This document shows, piece after piece, positions 50,520-62,181 of a stretch of DNA of 64,000 nucleotides; the first letter of the stretch is position 1, and every line of letters starts with the position of its first letter. The DNA comes from Takifugu bimaculatus. Lineage: Eukaryota > Chordata > Actinopteri > Tetraodontiformes > Tetraodontidae. The notes beneath the pieces are model-generated. The model was not told where the DNA came from. It searched no databases and was given only the letters and a program-made list of their open reading frames with translations. Both the position numbers and the translations under genes were made by a program. The stretch covers positions 5,456,421 through 5,520,420 of the forward strand of contig CP034986.1 in the NCBI GenBank assembly GCA_004026145.2, written 5' to 3'.

Positions 50520-52296
50520 TATAAATGACATTAATGACAAAGCAGGTCATAGGTAGAGATTTCAAATGCTGCCAGTGTTGTAGACCAAGAAGTAAAATGC
50601 CTTGTAAGGACACAAAATCTACAGTCGTATACTGTTTGTGTCCTCATTGTAACTCTATGACAGTTTTCAGCTTTTGAAGCAACTTTACTGCCTCTGTTAT
50701 CAGGTGTTTATGACTCTGTCAAGGAGGTTGGCCTGGTTGCTATGGACAGGTGTGTATAGATGTAAAGGAGATACAAACGGCATAGCCTCACACTGTTAGT
50801 TCCCAGGGAGACACTGCAAAAAAGGCAAATCGTGTTTGAATTTTATTCATGTTATATCCTTATTTGATTCAATTCTTGTTTGAATGAAAATGATAAACTA
50901 CGAGCTGATCTTTAAACTTTATTAGACTGCTAATAATAAAGTTTTAAGCGGCTAGATCACAAAGACTTTCAGTCTAAGAAGCAGCTAGCAAACCAGCATG
51001 CAGTTATTTTATTCTTACTGTAGCATTTGTCACAATTGGTCACTTAATGTGGTTACCTGTAGTTTTCAAGACTGTGTATTGGGAATTAAGTATCACTGTA
51101 CTGCAGTAACAGCTAGGTATCGGACCTGGATGATTGAGAATCTCCACAGACATTCACAGTTAGGGTTCTTTTGGACTGTATGCATCAAATTCTATGATTG
51201 ATTAGACCCATTTCTTGTAGGAAAACATGCTCCTTATTATCATTTCCATTATATAAGGTTTAACAGCTAGAGTAAAATCTAAAGATTTTTCAGTCTGATT
51301 CTTGATCTTTCCTAACTCCTGTAGCTTTTGTTTGATGTAGAACTATATAATATTATAATCAAAACTGCTTTTTAGAAAATTTCATCGATCAGTTAATTTA
51401 AGTTGATAAATCGAGTGACTTTCTTATCCTTAAGTAGAAAAATATGGATCATAATGCAATGCCTGATGTAGATGGAAAGTAAATAAACAGAATACAAGTA
51501 GAAAAAAATGTGTGTTTTCCTATATTTTAGCATTGGCACGTTAAAGATTTTTATTTTTATATGCTAGAAGCATGTTGTAACTTTAAAGCATCACAGATGA
51601 TGGATTTACCTCCCATTAGCTCCCCCAGTTAGCCTTGTTGCCAACTGTTGACAGCGTTTTTGGTCGTGAGGGATATTACATTTTAGTATAACATCGGGAT
51701 CACAGCAATACTTGGATTTTTATCTCTATTGGGAACAGCAATGCTCCTGAGGACTGAGAATTAGCATTTATCATTTTACTGCTAGTTTTAAAGGAAATGC
51801 TGGATCATCATATTGTCTGATATTAAAATTGTTCTTCATGTTACATCAAACAATTGCATGAAAACTATAACCTCCATGTCGTAAAAAATGATTAGGGAGT
51901 GTTTTGATAACAACTGCAGTTGAAAAATAAACACTGGATGTTTTGCAGTTGTGACTGTGGGGTGTGTCCACTAGCATTAAACTAAATTTATTTGTAACAC
52001 AGGTGTAAAAATTCTAACACCAACAAAAGAGGCTGCAAAGAAGAGGGTAATGTTTCACAAACATTTCAGCAATAACATGATTTAAAGGCCCAGTGCACGA
52101 GATATGGAGCCACCTAGTGGTGGTAAAACAGATGAAAAGTACTTTCACTTTTTATTTCATAGAATTCGAAAGGGTTCCCCCACATGTTTCATGTGTTTTC
52201 GCGATTATAGAATATGGAAACTGAATGTTAAATCTTTAATGTAGTAGCACTGCACTACATTTTGAAAAGTTTTAAACTTGTAGATCAACACTTCAG
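50520..52296. other. Spacer with no intact gene
   Basis: Nothing supported apart from AT-rich non-coding DNA. It lies between the transposon and a relic TRIM exon and may hold unrecognisable remains of that lost gene copy. Confidence 0.4.
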
Positions 52297-52449
52297 ATCA
52301 GTCTAAAAAGGAAGAAGACAAAGCTTCTACAAGCCATCCAAGAGAGGCTGGATCATATTGAAAAGAACAAAAACGAGGAGCAGAAAAGGCGGCTGGAAGA
52401 GGAAGTACACGGGCTGGAGGGGAGAAGCGCTGAGCTGGAACTCAGTTGA
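52297..52449 (+). pseudogene. Relic coiled-coil exon of a lost TRIM copy
   Basis: After a possible acceptor (CTTCAG), a 50-codon frame reads LLQAIQERLDHIEKNKNEEQ, RRLEEEVHGLEGRSAELE and then stops. It aligns with the end of the 234-bp coiled-coil exon of copy A (SELVEAIAMKQREAERHAQE, ENELSQLKRRSNELEAH). No RING, B-box or PRY-SPRY exon flanks it. It is probably what remains of a fifth bloodthirsty-related copy between C and D. Confidence 0.6.
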
Positions 52450-53058
52450 AATGTAATGAACTCAGTTAAAGTAATGAAAATGTTTCAATACTACACCGTG
52501 AATGTGAATTTCCACTGGGTGGATGGGGTTACTTGAAAGCAAACTGTAAATGCGCGTGTGGCATCATGTTCATGTTCCGCTGTTGCGTCTCACAAAATTA
52601 TACAAAAATTCCTTCCTTTGCACTTCAGTCCTGTGCTGCGCATCAGTGGTGAGCGCATGAACGCGTCCCACGTGGTTTATTGAAAGTCAGTTTTGTTTTC
52701 CTGGTCTCTGATGGCCAGTGGTGGCGCAACGATGGCAGAGTGAGACTACACTGCATGTGTTGTTACAGTGTGTGTGCGTGAGTGCGCACACGCGCTCCGA
52801 CCTGCTGTCTTTTTTGATGTACTCTAAAGTTAGCATTTGCTCATTGTGTTTATTAGCAACAGGTAGAACTGCAAAGCTATAATAAAGGGCGTGGCGTGTT
52901 ATTTATATTGCATCAAACACTCCTAAGGCCAATATTCTTTTTTTCAAAGTGGACAGGCAGGATTGGTTTGAACTTCACAGACCCATGATCCAATTAAATG
53001 CTGCCTTTTTCAGAACAGGAAGTGATCTGTTTTCTGAGGGTTGGATTCTGTTTTGCCA

Positions 53059-53173
53059 GAAATGAAACTGGACTGAGGGGACTCTGAAAGGGGAGTATTT
53101 ATATTTATTCAGAGGAAAGAGAGACAGGAACCATACAGACGCTTCTCCAAGGTGGTATCAGACTGCACCTCAG
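53059..53173 (+). promoter_or_regulatory. Promoter and 5' UTR exon of TRIM copy D
   Basis: GAAATGAAACTG at 53059-53070 (interferon-element-like, one-base spacing) lies 25 bp before a TATA-like TATTTATAT (53096-53104). A donor (CACCTCAG|GTAATG) at 53174 ends the likely non-coding exon. The intron to 54416 contains the 600-bp solo LTR. Confidence 0.45.
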
Positions 53174-53248
53174 GTAATGAACTCTGCTTTTCTTTATCCT
53201 GATTTCTTCAACAGCTGTTGCAGTTATTCCTATTTATCTCCAGAGTAT

Positions 53249-53848
53249 TGTTGGATCGCGATACCTCCTGTATGTAGCTGCCGATCCGCGTGTTCGTTGA
53301 ATGAAGACTTCGAGAAGTAAAGTACCAATTTCAAAATGTATTTGACAATAGAACCAATTCGAGATACAAATATTACAGAGCTCCGGGCCAGTTCATAACC
53401 CTAGCAACAACAGAGTTAATCGTCAGGGCACGAAGTCTGACAACCTAACTATCCCTTGGCCCAGTCCTTTATAGTCACACACATGCAAATTCTCAATGTT
53501 CATGCAATCCAATCCAGTTCCTCTGCTGGGATGACCTCGTCCTCTTCTTCCAGTCTCCTTTGGTGTTGATACAGTCCTTCTTCTCCATTATCTTCCCCGG
53601 TGGCCAGATCAAAGTTCCCGTTCTTTATGCAAATAAGATCACCAACCCCCCTGATGTCGCATTTACAATGAGTGTTTGACACCTCCTGCCTGACTGGCTC
53701 CTGAGATAACAATAGAACAAACAACAATCCTGCAAATGGAATGTCTCTGTTTTTATTACATTTACCACTGAGTCTACCTTGCCTAACTTCTAAGAGAAGA
53801 CAGAAACATATGGTGAAACACATAACAAGATAAAGACAATTCTCAACA
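53249..53848 (-). mobile_element. Solo LTR of a retrovirus-like element, 600 bp
   Basis: The block begins TGTTGG and ends TCAACA (TGTTG/CAACA inverted termini) and is flanked by the 4-bp duplication GTAT (53245-53248 and 53849-53852). On the minus strand a TATAAAGG box (about 53465-53473) lies two-thirds along, as expected of a U3/R border, so the LTR points left, against copy D. No interior genes remain. The boundaries are directly visible. Whether it is an endogenous retrovirus or another LTR class cannot be decided by eye. Confidence 0.75.
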
Positions 53849-53852
53849 GTAT

Positions 53853-54418
53853 TTAATCAGAATTTGTGTCAGAGTCAAAAGTAACTTGATCTCTTTTAGC
53901 CATTTCACATATCTGACAGAAACTTTGCTAATAATAACAAAGCAGGGGAGAAGCCGTTGTTTTAAACCTCTGTTGACGTTGATGCCTGGAGGTGATCCAG
54001 GGAGTTCTCAGCAGAGAGAGAGGGCAAATTAGGACCTTCCACAGAAAGAGTTGGGCAGACACCCTTCCCAAATCAAAATAGTGGTTGTCTGTACATCTAC
54101 CTTTGGTTTCCTACAACAAATAAGTCTGCAAGCGTAAATTGTGCAATTCTTCATGACAAGTGCTGGCAGAAGGAAACTTCCACAACTGGAAGAAATCAGC
54201 TGTGGAAGCATCTCAAGGCTGCATAGCATTTGGATTAGCTGATGCTGAAATTGTATTGAGTTGAGAAATGAGTTGACAGGGTGCACATCAACCCTCTGGG
54301 TCATGTCCAGAGGATCAACCAAACAAGAGGTTCTAGAAAGCTCAAGGATGTTCAGCTCCAATGTGTTGACTCCTACGCACCAACCACAGTAACTTTGTGA
54401 TGTTTTCATTAAATAGAC
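53853..54418. other. Rest of the copy D 5' intron
   Basis: No gene seen; intronic sequence up to the acceptor AAATAG just before ATG 54419. Confidence 0.45.
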
Positions 54419-57350
54419 ATGGCCTCTGTCCCGAAAACCAGAGAGACGTCCTCATTGGAGAAGCATCTGATATGTTCCATCTGCATGGGTGTATTTCAGA
54501 ACCCTGTCACCACAGGCTGCGGACACACCTTCTGCAACCAGTGTTTGCGCTGCAACTTTAAATATAATGACAGGGTGTGCCCTCTCTGCAAGCAACCGCA
54601 GCACAAGACCCCAGGGGTGAACATCATCATAAACACCCTCGTCCAGCAGATGGCGAACCCGGCGAGCAGTGATGACAACATGTACACTGGAGCGACCGGC
54701 GAAGTGGCCTGTGACATTTGCACGGAGCAAAAGCTGAGGGCAGAGAAGTCCTGCCTAGTGTGCCTTGTTTCATACTGTTCGACCCACTTGAAGAACCATT
54801 TTTCGATCTTGCGGCTGAAAAGCCACAAATTGGTCGAGCCTGTGAAAAATCTGGACAAGAGGGCCTGTCTGAAGCATGGGCGCCCCCTGGAGCTTTACAG
54901 CAAGAAGGGGGAGCAGTGCATCTGCGTCTGCTGCATGGAGGGAGACCAGGAAGAGTTCATATCCACTGAGAAGGAGTCGAACGAGAAGAAGGTGAGCCCT
55001 GCTTTGCACATTTCATTTGAAACTTTGATGATCTGCAACTGGAATCTTGTTTTTTTTTTTTATGATGACAGGCTCAGATCGACATAATAAAGATGGAGTT
55101 GCAACAAAAAGTTCTGAAACGACAAAAACAGGTGGAGGAGATAAATGCGTCTCGAAAGAACTGTACAGTAAGCTGCACAGGTGTCAAAGGTTGCTTAAAT
55201 GACCATTCGTGAGGAGTCTCATTGTTCCATGGTGGCTCCTCTCTCCATTTTCAGGACCAGATAGAGAACGAATGGTCAGACATCAAGTCTGTGTTCAAAG
55301 CTGTGATTGGCCTTGTGCTGGTTGCCCAGAGCAAAGTCTTCCAACCCTTGAAGGAGAGGAAAGAGAATGTTGAGAGAGAAGCAAAAGGCCTAACGGATGG
55401 TCTACAAGCAGAGATCAGCAGGCTTGAGAAGACCATCTCAGAGCTGAATGACTTTTCTGCACTTGAGGATCACATCTTTTTCTTGCAGGTGGGAGGAATC
55501 TTTGTAGTAACGGAGCCTTTACAGTCTAATAAAAGGAACCATGTCTATGTAGACATTTATGCCTTATTAGATTTTGTTTGGGGCACAATTCATAAATGGA
55601 TTTTAAAAGCAGTGTAATAGTGTCCTGGTTGAGAATACCTTAGCTACTTTTAGTTTTATTGTTTCCTATTGGAGGGTGCCATGATACCTAATCGTATATT
55701 GGAAAAATACATCCAATGACATCAGATTATTCTTTGACGTCTCTATTCGCTCTTGAGACTTTATCTGTGGCGAGTCAGAATGCCACACTGCGGCACTTTT
55801 GGGTGTAGTCTCCAATCCAAAGGCAGCAACGCCTCTAAAAATTTTCTGGGTGAGAAAACGGAGGAGAGAGTGGAAAAATGAATGGATTATAGGGAAATGA
55901 ACACCACATCACTGTTATACGTTACCTCTGACAGCTGCTGTGAGACATTGCATCTCTTTACAGCAGGCCACTGTCCACTGTGTCCTACTTTACCCTCCAG
56001 GCTTCCCAGGTTGTCATTAAGAAGATCCTCGTTAGGTCCCTCACTGTCATCCTTACTTGCATTCAGGCTTGAATTGAAGATGTGATAGCCACAGACTGTA
56101 CTGTACTTACAGGACCTGTGCAAGCGTATGTCTGCCTCTCCCACCGGTAGCACCACGACTGTGTCTGGTTCCCAATGAGTTTAATAAGTGTAGTTAAAGA
56201 ACGGACTCTTCACTAATTTCACAGTTTCTGGGTGGAGATTAAAAAAAAAAGATCTACTAAGAGAAAATATGCTGCTGTAGTACACGTGGTGCACTCTGTT
56301 TATTGCAAACTTGAAGAATAATTTCAGTGTAATGAAATGTGAGGCAGGTGCATAGTTCACACAGCCCCAAAAGCAATCTAAGGAGCTTTAAAGTTCCCAT
56401 AGTTGGTTCTCACTTTAAGAAGTGTGATGATTTCAGTGGTTTTCTTGCTCATTTCAGAGTTACCCATCAGTTAATGACATGGTGGACTTTAAAGACTGCT
56501 GTGAGACAGAGCTTGACACTTCGTTGTCATTTGGCACCATGAGAAAACTCACAACAACCCTTTTGGAGGAAATTCAAAAGGAACTGGATAAGCTGGCAGC
56601 CACAGGTAAGATTTTATCAGAATTTTACAAAATCTTAAAATGTTCCATGATCTTTTTTTATTTTTTTATTTTTTTTTACAGAACTTCAGCGAGTGTCTAG
56701 GTTTGCAGGTATGCAAAGCTATGAGTTGTTCCAGCTCACTTTTGTTTTATGCCAGATAAATTCTAATTCCAAGTATCTTTTGTGTAACAGTTGACGTAAA
56801 ATTTGATCCAGTCACCGCACATCGATGCCTCATTGTTTCCAAAGGGGGGAAGGAGGTGAAAGATGGAGGGGAAGACAACAGGAAAAAGGATGATGATCTA
56901 GAAAGGTTTGATCAGTTTGGAAGTGTCCTAGGAGTCAATTGTTTGACCTCTGGGAAGTCCTACTGGGAGGTGGAGGTCAGCAACAAGAGCGGGTGGGATC
57001 TCGGTGTAGCAAGAGGTAATGCCAGCCGCAAAGGCCACCTTGTGCTAAACCCTGAAAATGGCTACTGGGCCACTGTACACTATGAAGGTGAAAAATATGC
57101 TGCCTTGACGGCACCACCACTTCTTCTGTCTCTAAAGGAAAAACCAAGGAAAGTAGGTGTGTTTGTGGATTATGAGGAAGGTCTCGTTTCTTTCTACGAT
57201 GTGATGGCTAAGACGCACATCTACTCATTTACTCAATGTTCCTTTGGTGGCAAAATCTTCCCTTACTTCAGTCCACACGCCAAGCAGAATGATAAAAATG
57301 CAGATCCTTTAATTATTTCCAATGTGAAACATAGTGAGAAGGGCATATAA
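54419..57350 (+). CDS. Bloodthirsty-related TRIM E3 ligase, copy D (B-box 2 degenerate)
   Basis: Coding exons are 54419-54991, 55072-55167, 55255-55488, 56458-56605, 56682-56708 and 56791-57350, giving 545 residues. RING is intact (residues 19-57: CSIC, CGHTFC, CPLC), and the first B-box starts at 98 (CDIC, KSCLVCL). A coiled coil and PRY-SPRY follow (FDPVTAHRCL, SYWEVEVSNKSGWDLGVA, VDYEEGLVSFYDV). Oddity: in the second B-box, which starts at C150, a zinc-binding Cys is Ser161 and the two terminal His positions are Gln177 and Phe180, so it probably cannot fold around zinc normally. All exons stay open with good splice sites, so the gene looks expressed rather than dead. The copy D 5' intron hosts the solo LTR. 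Likely an E3 ubiquitin ligase with altered assembly, by family plus inference. Confidence 0.88.
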
Positions 57351-57474
57351 TATCATCAGGTTTATTGTTATTGTTAGCAGATATTAACAAATCAAAATAA
57401 TACAGATGAGATCTAATCACCGCTATGCTTTATTAATCTTGAGGACACATTAACAAAATGCGGGTCATCATTCA

Positions 57475-57610
57475 TTTCAAATTGTATTTACGCAGCATCT
57501 GTTGAAATCAGAATTGTCTCTAGCCGCTTTACAGAAGGCAGGGTCTGACTCCTAACAAGCAATGGTGGCAAAAAACAACTCTCCTTTACAGGAAGAAACC
57601 AGGAGCAGGC
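57475..57610 (+). repeat. Degenerate fish interspersed repeat
   Basis: The words 'agccgctttacagaaggcag', 'gactcctaacaagcaatggt' and 'caggaagaaaccaggagcag' match a very common teleost repeat module. The family name is uncertain. Confidence 0.6.
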
Positions 57611-58528
57611 TTTCTACTCTTGTTATTGCAAAAAATAATCATCATCCAAAGACTCTTGGTAGCATTATGTCTCTCAATTCTGTATGCAAATCTATACTTG
57701 GAGGCAAAACTTGCTGCTTGGCACATTAGCATCTGGCCCAAAATAGGGGTCTACATTGTAGTTTTAGCCAGAAGCATATTTGTCTCTTTGCATAATAACG
57801 TGATTGCATTGCAAAAAGTGAATTGATTATGAAGTGCATTATTATATTTTTCATCTAAAAGGACAGGCATCATATTCAGTATAGTACAGAATATTTCCTG
57901 CCCAATCTACATGTTCCTTTATACCAGGTTTTTTTGCCTGTCTCCTTCTTTATTCTGTTTTCAGGGCCTGATAGGCACTGTCACCTGTGTATAAGCTGGT
58001 ACTGCCTGTTGCTAAGTGTTTGTGCTGCTTTGAAAGTTAAATTTATTAAAGGTTTCTGGTGGGTTGTGGACTAGGCGATTTATTGGGTACCCTTTAAATT
58101 TGCTGTCACATAGTACACTTCATGAAGAAACACCAGGGTGAGTGGCAGGTGTTACCATTGTACTTTTTGAAATCCATTGTTTGTAGCATTGTGAGACGGA
58201 CCCCTTTGTTGAATTTGTCGTGTTTCGTTATTTCTTTTGACACACCAAGCTGTCCACTTCCCCACTTATGTGAACCCCTTGTTGAAATTCTGACTTTACA
58301 TAATTGTATATTAGATTTATTTGTATATTTTTTGGTAAAAAATAAAATCAATTTTCAAATTGCATTCAACTAGGTTTTTATTTTCTTGTTAATTTTCCCC
58401 TACAAAATGCCAGAAAATGAATTTTTACTTTGTGATACTTGGAACCTCTACATTCAATAGTCTAGTACTGTATTTACATATTTTTTTTTGCAGAAAATGG
58501 GTCAGTGAAAGACATCTTGTAACTCCTT

Positions 58529-58600
58529 GTAACCTCCACCAGGGAGGTTATGTGACAGCCAGTGTTTGTTGCAACAGTCACTTCTCAAAATGCAATGAAA
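58529..58600 (+). repeat. Fish interspersed repeat fragment (copy 2)
   Basis: 'cctccaccagggaggttatg' followed by 'tgacagccagtgtttgttgc' is the same family as the fragment at 33053-33170, cut short. Confidence 0.55.
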
Positions 58601-59589
58601 ATTAATTTAACTTAAAAATGCAATGAAAATATATAGTGGTTATAGTTAATTTGACTTAACATAATCACAATACACACAAAAAGAAACAAATATAGAAATA
58701 CAAAAAAAAGCAAAAACCACACCCGAACAATGAAAACAAAACAATTAACTGATTAGATCAGAGAAAGTACAGTTATACATACAACCTAGCCTGTAGTAGC
58801 TGAAGGCTGAGGGGGGAATGGGTAGCTAGGGGACAGCAGTTCTTAGCCAAGCTAACCGACTGCCAAAATTGCTACAAAATGAAGAGAAAAAGACAAGACT
58901 GTAGCAGTGCTGCAGCACAATGGCACCATTGAGCCAGACACTGTGGTGCACCATCAAGCTCAGACCAACCGCGAAGCACCGCCACAACCTCCGACAGATT
59001 AAAGAGGGAGGAGTGAGCTGCAGGTAAACCATGCTGGAGGTAATGACATGTCAGCCACACACTGCTGCAGCCAGCAAGCACTCACTGGTTTTGATGACAT
59101 GGGAAACATCCACAAAATTGGCAGTGTGAACTGCTACAATTTAATCCAAACCTGCCGCAACAGCACACAATGATGTCGAACCCAAGAAGGACAAGACCTT
59201 TATGCTACTCAGCCGACAACTAAACAGATTTAATGCCGGCCAACCACCTAGCAATCAATACAAGGATACACACCTGGTGTGGATCTTGCAGGAAGGAGGA
59301 AGAGTGGGTAAAAAAACAGCACACTGTCACATAAGGAATAAAGTTCTGTTGCAATTTTTTCTGAATTTCACAGGCCATTTGTGTCACAGGCTCCTCCTTC
59401 ATAATCAGCTGTCCAACTTCCTCCCCTGCCAGTGGGTCCAACTCACCACCCGGTGGCGATTTGTTGAAAGCTCAGCACCTCTTGACTGAAGTGTCCAAGA
59501 CCTACAACCAAAGATCCGATCAAACAACAAAGTCCCAATTGTGGCCTTTTCTGATTAATTCTGCATTTCTCTTTTATGCTCTTCTTTAA

Positions 59590-60092
59590 GCTCACTGTGT
59601 GATTAATGAAATGGATTCAATCAGTTGCAGCAGGCCAGGATGCTACAGGAGGACCTCACCTGCCCAGAGTGCCGGGCAAGCCACTGCTGTAGTGCCACCA
59701 CCCCAAAAAACTTGAAACTTGCCACTATTTCTGAAAACTACCATCAGCAGCATCAAGGCATAGGAGCGGCTTTCAGGGATTTGAAGCCCAGGGAAATACA
59801 GTCACCATTTCTGGTACAGAAGGATGCCTGTGCTGTTCCCTGTGAGTACTGCCCCTCTGGAACAGCATCAAGCACCAGGGTAACCACAGAGGACACCTGT
59901 GCCACTGGTGGTGCCTCTAGCGCTGCCGCCCCAACATATGCAGTGAAGACGTGCTTAAAATGTGAGGTTTCCATGTGCTCAGAACAATGGAAGACACATC
60001 TGGAATTGCCAGCATTCCGAGGGCATCCTCTGACAGAACCAGTTGATGACTTTTGGAAGAGGAAATGCTCACTTCATAGGGAGATCTATCAG
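59590..60092 (+). pseudogene. Truncated TRIM pseudogene lacking the RING core
   Basis: This is a copy of the first coding exon and preceding intron end of the TRIM gene at 62182. Upstream 'ctcttctttaagctcactgtgtg' is shared, so the copy is genomic and not a processed RNA. Compared with that gene, one base is missing just after ATG 59611, breaking the frame. An in-frame 114-bp deletion fuses LTCP directly to ECR, removing most of the RING. Similarity ends at EIYQ (EMYQ in the parent), and no B-box 2, coiled-coil or later exon follows. The rest (CPSGTASST, AAAPTYAVKTCLKCEVSMC, FRGHPLTEPVDDFWKRKC) is nearly identical, so the duplication is fairly recent. Confidence 0.8.
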
Positions 60093-62181
60093 TTGGAAGC
60101 CGCTTTGATCAGATGCTATTTGATGACAAATCTGTCTGATCAATTACTGTGCTTAGTGTGCTTGAGTCTGATAGTAAAGATCTGCCTTGTCACTCAACAA
60201 TGTCTATTTACAGACATTCGTACATATATGTCATCATATTCACATAAAACACACATTCATGCACCGATGTAGCCATAAGTTCATACCCCTATGTGTTGGG
60301 AATCTGCCGTTGCGCTTCTGTTATTCTTGCTCCAAAATGCAAAAGTGGTTTAGCCCAAATGAAACTAAAGCTTTGTGTTTTCACCCTAAAGTGTGTAAAT
60401 GTGGACTGTGGAATGGAAAAGTAGGGTATCCTTCAAGAAAGAGGAGCACAAACTACAGGGGGATCACACTTCTCATTGGGTCAGGTTAGTGGGGCTGAGA
60501 ATTAGGTCTCTGTTCTTTGCAGATGAGTGATCCATCTGGGCCTGTTGGTTTTATTTTGTTTTAATTTTGGTGCACTTTTCCCCCTTAAGTCATCATATCA
60601 TTAATAATAACTTGAACATTGTCAGCGTGTTTTGTCACAGTCTCCATAGTTGATTCTTTAATGGGTTTTTATGAGCTAAACGTTGTTAATCAACAGCCGG
60701 TTCTCAACGACAGCTCAAGTCGCCGATTGAGTTGGTAGCGCCCCCTAGTAGGTTTGTTGTCCCTTTAGCCTTCCGTTTTAGCCTTGAAGATAAAGTTATA
60801 AAGCTGTCCCATAATTTAGATGATAAGACACTGATTTCTGTTATATGCTCAAAAATTAATAGATTCTGTGCACGAACCACACGTGTGTGGCCAGAAAGTA
60901 TCTTATCGCAGTGCCCTCCGCTGTCCGCCAGCGCGCTTGAAACGGGAAGTCCGACATTTCCGCGGTGCCCTGAAAGCATCACTTCTCTTTTGCACAGGCT
61001 TTCAGCAGGTTGGTACCAATAGCCTTTCGTTTTTCATTCTTTTGTATGGGGGAAAACACGAAAAGTCTGGACGACAACCGAAATAAATGAGTGACAGGAC
61101 TATTTTCTAACACAAAGTGGTCTGTTTTTGTCCACCCTGCGACCGGACAAAGGTGCGCTAACGTTAACATGAGTTAGCGCCCCGTTGTGACAGGTGCATC
61201 GCAGCTTCGAGGTTTCAGATATTAAGCGCAGGAATACTGACAAATTCCCACACATGGAAATAAAAATTCCGGCTTTTTGAGATGGTTGTATTGACTTAAA
61301 TTTACCCGGTGAGTAGCGCGGAGTGTTTGCCTTTTATGCGGTTTTAGCTTCTCTCTGTGTCACTAACTAGCCAGCTGATATTAGTTTAGCTAACACGATC
61401 GGAGACGCGACTTTGCTGGTGTTGTCTCACATTTGTCCGTCGGGGAAAATGTATGACGGATAATCAGACGCGATTACTTTATTCCGACCCTGATGTTGAT
61501 TTCAGAGCAGCTTTGTAGGTCGTTCACTCGTCAAAAACTGACAGGGTGGCGAAATCGCTGTTGACACTCGGTTTTGGTTTCATGTGAAGTTTTTGGTGTT
61601 TTTTTTTTTTCCGGGGTGGGGGGTTGGGTTGATATTTATATATGTCATTTTAATATTGCAGCAGGATAACTTGTCCCGGTGTGGCGAGGCCTTCTGTGGA
61701 CACGTTTGCTTTCAGTTTTACGAACGTTTGTGATCAGCGTCACACTGTTATGTAAGTGTGACGAAAAGCTGCAGGTATACAGTTCACCATGGGAGGTTAC
61801 TGGTTGGTGTCAACCATGTGTGGTGCCAACCAGTCTGACTTTCACTATCCCAGACAGACCGGTGCTAACCTTGGACCCAACAGAATCATCTCGCCTGTTT
61901 GTCTCTTCGGCATTGCTTTGTCTCTTTTAATTTTACAGTACAATTTAGAGCGAAGTCATCATTTTCCTTCACAATATATGTGGCAGATGCATGTGATAGG
62001 AATAAAAGAAATAGACTGATATTCCAACACCTTTTAACCTGTGATTATTAATATGGCTGTTTTTGGTTCAGTGGCTGCATAGGTTGCATCTGCATAAGTT
62101 GAACTTCTGCACCAGGAAACTCAGTTTCTCGGTGGTTCCTCTTTTGTTCCTCTTCTTTAAGCTCACTGTGTGAACGATAAG
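60093..62181. other. Upstream region of the last TRIM gene
   Basis: No gene seen. CpG frequency rises at about 60880-61460, and a donor (TTTACCCG|GTGAGT) at 61309 could end a non-coding first exon, which would suggest a CpG-type promoter there. An acceptor-like TTTAAG lies 12 bases before the GTGTGAACG leading to the ATG. Confidence 0.4.

Larger units (their letters stand above)
57351..59589. other. Spacer between TRIM copy D and the pseudogene
   Basis: No gene supported. It contains a candidate copy D polyadenylation signal at 58341-58346 and two repeat fragments (57475-57610, 58529-58600). The GC-richer part at 58850-59500 resembles nothing I recognise. Confidence 0.4.

Noticed and set aside
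53500..53823. 107-codon minus-strand open frame
   Set aside because: Lies wholly within the solo LTR and has no recognisable viral or cellular domain. LTR sequence that happens to be open.
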